From positions 50,465,581-50,529,580 of the forward strand of contig NC_087066.1 of assembly GCF_963678635.1 (NCBI RefSeq): a stretch of 64,000 bases of DNA, read 5' to 3'. Within the stretch, counting starts at the first letter, position 1, and the number at the start of each line of letters is the position of its first letter. Below, in pieces: positions 56,228 through 64,000 of the stretch. This DNA is from Symsagittifera roscoffensis (Eukaryota > Xenacoelomorpha > Acoela > Convolutidae). Position numbers and translations under genes: made by a program. The notes beneath the pieces are model-generated. The model did no database searches. It saw only the letters and a list, made by a program, of their open reading frames with translations, and was not told the DNA's origin.

Positions 56228-57223
56228 ATGAAACAAGATTCTTCATATCAGGGCAAAGCCCTGAGTGTTCTCACTGCCTTTTAAGGTTTATGGAGCAGTA
56301 ATTACATAAATATCAATAACATATTAAATTTAATAAAATAAAATGAAAAATTTTTTCTATGAAAACCATCCCCCACAATAAAGTACAAAAGAATAGATTT
56401 TGCTCCTATTAACTAATCAGTTATGGCAAATAAGCTTCCTTGAACCAATTTGGAAGGATTTTTAAGATGAACAAGACTACTCGTATCAGGGCGAAGCCCT
56501 GAAAGTTCCGACTGCTTTTTAAGGTTTATGGGGCAGTAATAACATTAAAAAGTTAAATGTGAAAAAAAAATGATTTTTTTTTTTGAAATTTGAATTTTTT
56601 TATGAAAATCATCCCCCCACACCCCATATAAAGTTTAAAAGATCGATTTTGCTCCTTGTAACAAATTAATTATGGCAAATAAGCTTCTTTCAACCAATTT
56701 GGAACGATATCGCGCGTTAATTGTCCCAAATTGGCCAAAATGCCAATCTTTAAACCCCCATAACTTGACAAAAAACGATCACAGGTGAAATAGTTTTTCA
56801 AATTAGAGCTCAGGACATTAATACCTTTCGAATGATATAAAAAAAATTCCATCAAAAATGGCTAGTTAAAAAGTCGAAATTTGTCTGAAGAAAAAAAACC
56901 CACCCAGCACAAATGTTCCGTTACTTTCGTATCGAAAGTCGGAACCATTAAATCTCCGCTGACGCGTTAATAGCGCGAAATATATCGCGCGTTAATTGTC
57001 CCAAATTGGCCAAAATGGCAATCTTTAAACCCCCATAACTTTACGAAAAATGATCACAGGTAAAATATATCTTTTCAAATTTAGGCTCAGGACAACAATC
57101 CCTTTGAATGATATTTTAAAAATTCCGTCAAAAATGGCTAGTTAGAAAGTCGAAATTTGTCTGAAGAAAAAAAACCCACCCCGAGCACAAATTTTCCGTT
57201 ACTTTCGTATCGAAAGTCGGAAC
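56228..57223 (+). repeat. Cluster of CAGGGC-hairpin repeats (copies 4 to 6)
   Basis: Copy 4 (56228-56460) starts with the perfect hairpin TCAGGGCAAAGCCCTGA (56248-56264) and lacks its far end. Copy 5 (56470-56945) runs from TCAGGGCGAAGCCCTGA (56486-56502) to CGTATCGAAAGTCGGAAC. Copy 6 (56946-57223) repeats the second half of copy 5 and ends with the same words. The inner GCGCGTTAATTGTCCCAAAT and CGTTAATAGCGCG form a further palindrome. No ORF. A non-autonomous family that inserts into or duplicates next to itself. Confidence 0.78.
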
Positions 57224-57688
57224 AATAATTCAACAGTTTAGTATAAATGAATTTTGAACTTCAAAATAGTTACAAAGTAGAATAGAAATCAATTACCACA
57301 AACTATCTAGAAATTACTGTTTTCTCTATTATTCTACAAGATGTTTTTCCAATGAAACTGATTATCAAATTATCCAATTTTGACGTTGTTTTTTTTTCTC
57401 CTGACCATTGTTGAGTTTCAGCTAACAGTTTCTGACAGATTTCTCCGTACCATCTGACAGATTTAGAAGTCAGTAGCTCAAAATTCAAATCATACTTGTG
57501 ATTTTTTAGGAGTATGGAATTTTGAAAAGTACCAATTTAGGTTGATTGCGCGCGTAAAATTTCCAGCTTTCTTTTAACGCTTATTTTGTACGCGTCGAAG
57601 TAATCTTGTGCAGAAAAGAGTACTGATTTAAGTGAGGGATGCCAATTGATTCAAGTTCATTGGGCGCAAATATATCTCATCGTTGAAT
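57224..57688. other. Spacer with a weak minus-strand open frame
   Basis: A 61-codon frame (57303-57488, -), with plausible codon use but no splice partner or family, is all that is seen. Confidence 0.3.
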
Positions 57689-57964
57689 TTACATGGTTGG
57701 AGTTTGTTTCCTATCATAGAAGAAAAAAATTATAAAAAGTTTTCGATGCAAAAATACTGAAAATGTTTCAGACACAGAAGGCAGGAAGAACATTGTTTTT
57801 TGTTTTTTGCGTTTTGTTTTTTTTTTGTTTTCTTCGTAAAGCAATATATCATTTTTCATTGAGGTTGCCTTGCTGTTAAACACTTTTAACTTTTTGAGAA
57901 CAATTTTGCTCTGACTATTGCGACTATTGAAAAGGGAGCAAATTTCGTCTTCAAGCTGTTTCAT
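57689..57964 (-). CDS. Candidate ORF, Lys-rich helical protein
   Basis: From ATG at 57964 the minus strand encodes MKQLEDEICSLFNSRNSQSK, then a Lys-rich helical stretch ending near LLYEEN. After that it runs into Lys repeats and a hydrophobic tail and ends at 57689. The first 50 codons look like real protein. The low-complexity remainder suggests that the true exon ends near 57840. No family or partner exon recognised. Confidence 0.25.
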   Translation of the reverse strand: MKQLEDEICSLFNSRNSQSKIVLKKLKVFNSKATSMKNDILLYEENKKKTKRKKQKTMFFLPSVSETFSVFLHRKLFIIFFFYDRKQTPTM

Positions 57965-58589
57965 TTTTTTTGCTTTCACGGCGTAATCAGTTACCGCAAA
58001 CAATCATCAGAATGGGTCAAACGATATATCATTTCATTAGTCGTAGTTTGAAAAGACCTTAATTTGAAATCGTCTCAAAGCTTTCCCAGTTTGGAGAAAA
58101 GCCGGTTTGATATTTTTGAGTTTTAGTGTAATCTCAAGCGAGTAATGCGAGCAATTAAATAAGTCTTATACAAAAAGTTTTTCCTTCAAACAAAGAAAAA
58201 CTTAATTTTGCATAGAAGCGTTTCTCTGGCAAATTTTTTTAAAATCAAAACGTTTTTTGCTAGAAAGTTACAAACTATCACCGACAAATTTTTTTTGGAG
58301 TTTTTTTGCATTTTAAGGTTTTTATTCTTTTTTTTTCAAAAAAATTTTATCAATCAGGCATAATTCACTTACTTTATAGGCATCGCATTGTTTTCTCATC
58401 ATCACACAAACAAAAAATTACGCTATATTGAAAAAAGGAAAACATTTTTTTAATTTTTTTTTAATAGTCGGAACATTCTGTGCTATTTACCGGGAAAAAT
58501 AGTAAAACTACAGAAAGAATAAACATAGCCCATAAAAATGGCACAATGTTTTGCAGCTAAAATAATCAATGCTCTGTTCGATATGAAAG
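57965..58589. other. Spacer before element C
   Basis: AT-rich, no gene. No copy of the element C target site can be identified because the right end of C is outside the window. Confidence 0.35.
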
Positions 58590-58788
58590 TGTTGTGATCT
58601 TACATCATGTTTTGCAATTATTGCAAAACAAACTTAGTTAATTAACCGGTCACTCATATATGACCTTCATTAGCCATTCTCTCCGGCGGAGAGAATGATC
58701 TCTCTTTATTGTAATGTTTTAACTTATCGACTAATTCATCTTAATTCTTATTCTTTTTGATAGTTTTAACCTAGAATTAGCTACAACA
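58590..58788 (+). repeat. Putative 5' LTR of element C
   Basis: From TGTTGTGATC to GCTACAACA, with inverted ends TGTTGT/ACAACA. It contains a perfect palindrome, ATTCTCTCC-GGC-GGAGAGAAT (58676-58696), and a TATA-like CATATATG near 58655. A TGGCGCAG motif that could be the primer site starts at 58805 and would overlap the gag ATG. Without the second LTR the borders are provisional. Confidence 0.6.
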
Positions 58789-58803
58789 AAGTAACATTTT
58801 ATC

Positions 58804-59763
58804 ATGGCGCAGTCATCTAACGAATCTAACGTGAGAGGAATACCTCCTTTTTGGCAAAACCATACGGTAGACCCACCCATTCCATGGGAAGACTGGAGTG
58901 ATCTGTTTCAATTAGCTATAATTGCTAAGGAAAACATAGATATAGAAAATCTTCTCAATCCGTCGGAGAGACAACACCCACTACCTCCAAATTTGGAAAA
59001 CTCAACGGACGGTGAAACAGATACTCAAAGACGCTCGTGATTGGAGAGAAATTCCCAAGAACAAAGACGATATGACGAAGAAGAAACAGCATCGATAAAA
59101 ACCGAAACCAAGAAATTCAACGGAATGCGAATAGAAGAAGCAGACAAGAAATTACGTTCGGTTTTATATTTGGCACTGGGAAATGAAGGAAAAAGGATCT
59201 TCGGACAAAAATTTACCAAGGTGAAAGTCCTACAAATTTCTTTTAAGGAATTTTGGGAGTTCTTAGCGATCGCTTTCGTAAGAAAAACAAATGTCACATT
59301 TGAACGACATAAACTGTTAAATAGAAAACAACGCGATAGAGAATCCCTCGAACAATTTTGGGGTGCCTTAGCTGAAATGGCGAAAAAGTGCGACATAACC
59401 GCAGGAGAAGAAGGGTGGATAAGAGATATTTTCATGAATAATATGAAAAACTACGACATCCAAAGGAAATTGTTAACAGAAACCCTCCCTCCACGCGAAG
59501 CACTAAATGTAGCACTCATAGACGAAAAAGGAATTTTAAATCACTTGAAGTTAACCAATAATTTTAAATCCAACGGATCATCCGTACACAAACCAAGCAA
59601 CCACTTTAACGTCAAAAGAGAACCAACCCTTAACATCGATAGGAGTAACAACTGTATGAATTGTGGCGGATCATTCTCAAAAGGTCACTTAGCAGTTTGC
59701 CCAGCAAAGGACACGACTTGTACTTCTTGTAAATTCAAAGGACATTTCACCAGACTTTGTTGA
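58804..59763 (+). CDS. gag of element C with one internal TGA
   Basis: One frame of 319 codons from ATG 58804 to TGA 59761-59763, with a TGA at codon 79 (59038-59040). The N-terminus IPPFWQNHTVDPPIPWEDW is typical of this gypsy group. The capsid core follows (FNGMRIEEADKKLRSVLYLA ... ESLEQFWGALAEMAKKC). It ends with two zinc knuckles: CX2CX7HX3C (CMNCGG...) and a canonical CX2CX4HX4C (CTSCKFKGHFTRLC) directly before the final TGA. The gene product packages the RNA. Both TGA codons may be decayed CGA or may be read through. Confidence 0.85.
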
Positions 59764-61272
59764 TCTCGTCGCAAAAATGTAAACATTGTAATTACCCAAA
59801 TTGTAGATAATACAGATTTTAATCCGTCGGATATTCCGGATGTAAATACTGACCTCATGGATAGAGAATGTTGTGGCGTCATAAACGCATGGTCAGAATC
59901 TGGACATAGCGAAAACGACTGTTATTCTGTACTAAATGTAATTACGATTTTTGATAACGATGCAAAAGAACTGAAGAAATTATTGAACATTGGACTCGGA
60001 AAAGAAAACCAAGTAATTTTAAACATTCAAGTGGATTCAGCTAGCCCGGTGAGCTTCCTTAAGAAAAACGTACTTCACGAATTAAAGTTACGAGACCCCT
60101 ACTTGAAAATTTATCCAGTGGATAAGTCAACTAGAGACCTATACTGTGGATTCACAGATAATGCCATAAACATCACTGGAAAGGTGAAGCTTCCGATATT
60201 TTCAAATGGTTGGTCAGACAACGACTGTCAATTCTTCCTAACCGAGGGACACGAGAGAAATATCTTAGGAAACGACAACCTTTCAAAAGTGGGGATAGAA
60301 GTCTCTCAGAAACACTTCCCACACTTTCAGACTAACAAGCAGTGTAAGTCAGTAAATTCTATCTCTCAAACAAACCAAGATAGGGAAATTCTGAATATAA
60401 CAAAATCATTCAAAAATTTATTCCTTCGGATTGGAAAAATTAAAAATCAGATGAAAATCACCCATTTCCATGAACCCTTAAAACCAATCCAACTTAAGGG
60501 AAGACGAGTCCCCCTTCACTTACTGGACGCGGTAAAGACAGAACTCAATAGACTAAAAGCGGAAGGACATATTAAAAAATTAGAAAACTGCGATGAAGAC
60601 AGATTTATTAGCCCAAGAGTCATCACTTGTAAAAAAGATAAATCCATCAAATTAGCCTTAGATTCCAAGTTCATAAACAAACAGATTTACAAGAACAAGT
60701 ATCAAATGCCAAACATCCACGAACTGGTAGACAATGTCGCGGCACAAATTACTAATGATTCCGTTGGAGAAGTGTGGTTTACTAACTTAGACTTAAAAAA
60801 CGCGTACAGCCAATTAGCACTAGATAAATTCACTAGTAACCAATGTAACTTCAGTATCGTGGGTGGTGATATTACGGGTACTTACCAATTTTTAACTGGT
60901 TTTTACGGCTTAGGGGATATGCCTAACGAATTTCAAAGAGTAATGGACTCTACATTAGGTTCAATCCCATTTACTAACTGTTACTTGGACGACATTTTAA
61001 TCTCTTCCAAAGGATCATTCTTAGACCACAAGAATTTTGTATTAAAAATTTTATCGACCCTCGACGAATACAATTTCGCGATGAAATGGTCAAAATGTAA
61101 ATTCTTTCAAAAAGAAATAGAATGGTTGGGATTCAAAATCTCTAAATCAGGTATTACCCCATTATTCGACAAATCGAAAGCCATAAAAGATCTACCTATT
61201 CCGAAGAATTTGAAAGAACTACGATCATTTTTTGGTTCTATAAACCAATACATTAAATTCGTCCCAAGTTAG
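59764..61272 (+). CDS. Protease and reverse transcriptase of element C
   Basis: Same frame as gag, so a readthrough of TGA 59761 would give Gag-Pol. Protease motif: VDSASPVSFL (near 60035), with Ala in place of the usual Gly of DSG. RT motifs: RRVPLHLLDAV, SPRVITCKKDKSIKLALD, TNLDLKNAYSQL (first Asp, near 60785), FYGLGDMPNEFQ and YLDDILIS (catalytic pair, near 60985), then WLGFKISKSGITPL. A one-base loss in an A run near 61268 ends the frame at TAG 61270. Confidence 0.92.
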   Translation, partial: SRRKNVNIVITQIVDNTDFNPSDIPDVNTDLMDRECCGVINAWSESGHSENDCYSVLNVITIFDNDAKELKKLLNIGLGKENQVILNIQVDSASPVSFLKKNVLHELKLRDPYLKIYPVDKSTRDLYCGFTDNAINITGKVKLPIFSNGWSDNDCQFFLTEGHERNILGNDNLSKVGIEVSQKHFPHFQTNKQCKSVNSISQTNQDREILNITKSFKNLFLRIGKIKNQMKITHFHEPLKPIQLKGRRVPLHLLDAVKTELNRLKAEGHIKKLENCDEDRFISPRVITCKKDKSIKLALDSKFINKQIYKNKYQMPNIHELVDNVAAQITNDSVGEVWFTNLDLKNAYSQLALDKFTSNQCNFSIVGGDITGTYQFLTGFYGLGDMPNEFQRVMDSTLGSIPFTNCYLDDILISSKGSFLDHKNFVLKILSTLDEYNFAMKWSKCKFFQKEIEWLGFKISKSGITPLFDKSKAIKDLPIPKNLKELRSFFGSINQYIKFVPS

Positions 61273-62009
61273 CATCCTTAGGAAGCCCACTCCGACCGCT
61301 TCTAAATAAGAAATCAATACTCCAATGGAACGATGACCATACAAAGGCGTTTGAAAAAATTAAAGAAGAAATCGTAAACCTAACAGAGAATACCCATTTT
61401 GACGTGAAACGTAAAACTAGAGTAAAAACAGACGCGTCACATGATGGACTCGGAGCTTCGCTTGAACAACTCCATGCGAACGATTGGAAAACAATCTCAT
61501 TTGCTTCACGCTTTTTAAACCCTCACGAGTCTAACTATTCTACGAACGAGCTCGAACTACTAGGGGTTGTATGGGCCGTCGAACATTATAAGAACTACCT
61601 TTACGGATCAGATTTCGAAGTAATTACTGATCACAAAGCTTTATTATCCGCTTTATCACCAAACCACGGGAATAAAACTTACCACAGTAGACTAACAAGA
61701 TGGGTAGACAGATTATTACCTTTTAATTTCTCTATCAAACATATCGCAGGAAAAGACATGGGTTTCACTGACCTTATTTCTAGAATTCCATCAGGAAAAG
61801 CTCTTCCAATATCACATTACGATGAAGAATTCGTAGTAGCAAACATTAATAAGATTAATAAATCATTAAATCCGTCGGAGAAACTAAGAACTACCTGCTC
61901 AGCCATTGGTTTTAATCTGGAAAATTCCGATTACGCTTTATTACGTAATTACCTAATAGCAGCAGATATAAAACTCATTAACTCGTCTTTTTGCAATTTG
62001 CTCATTTAA
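61273..62009 (+). CDS. RNase H of element C
   Basis: The frame displaced by one base carries on the RT connection and encodes RNase H: VKTDASHDGLGASL (Asp), STNELELLGVVWAVEH (Glu) and ITDHKALLSAL (Asp). The tether AGKDMGFTDLISR follows. All three metal-binding residues are present. An extra T in a T run near 61990 shifts the frame back to that of gag, giving a stop at 62007. Confidence 0.9.
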
Positions 62010-63201
62010 TCACAAAAGAACAGAATTTTGTACTTCAAATTGCATTCCAACGGATTATTCTAATACAAATACATTAATTATTTCCATTTCTAATTCCGCA
62101 TTTCTTTGTTTTTTAATCTCTAATTGTAGTTTAATTAATTCACCTGTAGATAAAAAAATTGTAGATACTGTTAATATGAATCATAAGAATATTGTAATTA
62201 ATCCCACCACTTCCGGTATTTCCGTAGATTTAGACTTTCAACTTTTACCAGACCACGCTAATCTCGTTAAAAAATACCGCGAAAACTTGAAGTTGCCGGA
62301 TCGACCCTTGGATTTAAATATTTTATTTAACGCCAAGTTAGTAGCTCTCTTGACAGAAGACGATCCCATGTTAAGCCCAATTGTTAAAGCACTTCAAAAT
62401 AAGGTGGAGAAGATTAATGCAGATTCTCCGTATTTCAAACATTTCACCCGAGACCTGCACGAATCTGACGGATTGCTCTATATGGACGGTAAACTCGTTA
62501 TTCGAATTACTTTACGAAGCGCGATGATGAAGACCCTCCACGAAACACATCCAGGTCAATTTGGAATGAAATACTTGGCTCAATACATCTGGTGGCCTCA
62601 TATTAACAGGCAAATCTACTTTCACGGAATAAATTGCTCAGAATGTACATCGGCGGGTAAGAATTTGAAAACTGTCATTCCTAAGTCACAAATTAGTGAA
62701 CTTCCTCCACTATCGGAACCGAACGAAGAACTTAATTTAGATTTCGCGGGTCCTTTGGATTCTTACTGGGGGTCAAAGAAATACATTTTACTTTGTATCG
62801 ACAGATTTTCTAAATTCCCGTCGGCAAAAATTACATCGTCTACTTCTTCAAAAACAGTTGTAGAATTTTTACAAGACTACATATTCTTACACGGGATACC
62901 TTATTCTATAAGGGTAGATCACGCTACTTGGTTTACAAGTCAAGACTTCAAATCATTCTGCGATTCCAACAACATCAAAATAATCTTTTGTACAGTAGGC
63001 GACCACCGTTCCAACGGATTAGTCGAAAAATTAGTACACACTGTGAAAGTCAAACTACTGGCTATTTCAAAAGAACATCATAAAAGCACACTGCAGAGTG
63101 CCGTTTCAAAAATCATCTGGAATCTACGTTCTACCTATCAATCAAAAATTAAAGGTTCACCCTTCGAAATTCACTATAACAGAAAACCAAATACTATTTG
63201 A
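62010..63201 (+). CDS. Integrase of element C
   Basis: Open in the gag frame from about 62002; first ATG at 62176. The zinc-binding domain has HETHPGQFG and CSECTSAGK (H-H-C-C). The catalytic triad is complete: LDFAGPLD, then RVDHATWFTS, then SNGLVEKLVHT. The C-terminal part includes IWNLRSTYQSK and GSPFEIHYNRKP. TGA at 63199-63201 interrupts it. This domain inserts the cDNA. Confidence 0.9.
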
Positions 63202-64000
63202 AAACAACTAGCCTCTGTTAAACCCTCCTTTGGAATTTTAGACAAAGGGAAATCAATTCTGTCTAAGGAACGAGCTAAGGATTGGAATGCGGACGACAGA
63301 CTAGAGGATGGCTACAAGGACGACTTGATAGCGAAGAAGAATCAAAACCCGAAAGAAAAAGGATACGACACGGACTATGCTTCATCCTCGAAAATCATCC
63401 CAAATAGACTACCAATCATAAGTCCATTCAAAGGTAAAAATCCTTCGGAAAACTAACGGTAACATCAACCGAGACTGTTTCTATAAGGAACTAAATAAAA
63501 GAATTATAGATTCTTCTACTTCGACAGAAAAATTATCCGACGGAAAAATAATACGAAAATCCGACATTGCGATTCCTATTTCTACTTCAAATAAAATCAG
63601 ACCTTTTAAAGGAAACATTTCATTACCGTATTTTCCTAATCCTAATGTTGAAGTAGGTCAGAAACAGGAAGGCGTAAGACGTAAATCAGGAACGAAAAAG
63701 CCAACGAAAAAAAGGACCAGACAAGTGGATCCGACCCCTTCTGCGACTTAACTAGGACACGCATATCAGGGTCATCACGCAATACTACAAGAAGACAAAC
63801 ACGCCACTCAAAGAAGTCATCAACTCCTCCAGGTTACCTTGCTTCGGATGAATCTATGCTAATTCCTTCGGATATTTCGGATACTAGTGAATGGGAATGG
63901 ATAGCGGGCGGCTTTCCTTGTAGAGATGTAGCCAGAGAGCGTTTTATTTCAGACTCATTTACACCTCACCTCTCAATCGCAAATAATTCTAATCACACCA
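63202..64000 (+). pseudogene. C-terminal tail of element C Pol, frame-shifted
   Basis: After the TGA at 63199 the same frame is open to TAA 63454. It is basic and hydrophilic, ending IPNRLPIISPFKGKNPSEN. The neighbouring frame then continues to TAA 63749 (NGNINRDCFYKELNKR, KKPTKKRTRQ). From about 63745 the first frame is open to the window end (ASDESMLIPSDISDTSEWEW). The two shifts cancel. No chromodomain or envelope is recognised. Confidence 0.55.

Larger units (their letters stand above)
58590..64000 (+). mobile_element. Element C: Ty3/Gypsy-like retrotransposon, cut by the window end
   Basis: LTR, gag, protease, RT, RNase H and integrase in metavirus order on the + strand, followed by a basic tail still open at the last base. 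It is unrelated at base level to elements A and B. Catalytic residues of RT, RNase H and integrase are all visible, so it is much younger or better kept than A and B. Three TGA codons (59038, 59761, 63199) and four or more single-base shifts interrupt it. The 3' LTR lies beyond 64000. Confidence 0.93.

Noticed and set aside
58804-63201. Alternative genetic code with TGA as Trp or Arg
   Set aside because: The intact sulfotransferase uses TGG for Trp and ends in TGA, and TAA/TAG also interrupt the retroelements. Decay of CGA or local readthrough explains the TGA codons without a changed code.

Overview
The window is AT-rich, gene-poor animal DNA from an invertebrate whose phylum I cannot fix. 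The evidence for an animal is a single-exon heparan-sulfate 3-O-sulfotransferase-like gene (52227-53132, +), a spliced transmembrane protein with two EGF modules (42768-44059, -), and a very high density of LTR retrotransposons and short non-autonomous DNA transposons. No rRNA or tRNA gene, CRISPR array or bacterial-type operon is visible.

Left half, 0.4-37 kb. Two members of one Ty3/Gypsy-like (metavirus-type) family lie in opposite orientation. Element A (426-12740, +, 12.3 kb) is a multiply deleted copy. Element B (18355-37042, -, 18.7 kb) is bounded by a 4-bp CGAA target duplication and shows the fuller layout: LTR, primer site, leader with small hairpins, a leader ORF, gag with a zinc knuckle and an Arg/Ser/Asn-rich tail, protease, RT, RNase H, integrase, a short hydrophobic ORF, a Pro/Ser/Thr-rich stretch, an envelope-like glycoprotein, and at least two further conserved ORFs before the 3' LTR. 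A solo LTR of the family with its own ATAT duplication sits at 15632-16033. All copies are broken by stops, frameshifts and lost catalytic residues. The clearest breaks are an integrase core deletion and an envelope deletion in A, and in B an RNase H core replaced by two pieces copied from elsewhere in the same element.

Middle, 37-58 kb. This is host DNA peppered with terminal-inverted-repeat elements: a hAT-like MITE (39012-39463), a 218-bp MITE (42461-42678), a Mutator-like MITE with a 9-bp duplication just upstream of the sulfotransferase, a roughly 0.5-kb family marked by a CAGGGC/GCCCTG hairpin (40.7, 47.6, 54.9, 56.2-57.2 kb), and G-run repeats ending in GTTAA. The two supported host genes lie here, with four weaker exon-like or small-ORF candidates; a fifth exon candidate lies at 14.4 kb.

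Right end, 58.6-64 kb. Element C, a different Ty3/Gypsy-like element on the + strand, runs off the window. It has a short LTR, gag with two zinc knuckles, protease, RT, RNase H and an integrase whose catalytic residues are all visible. Its frame is interrupted by three in-frame TGA codons and several single-base indels.
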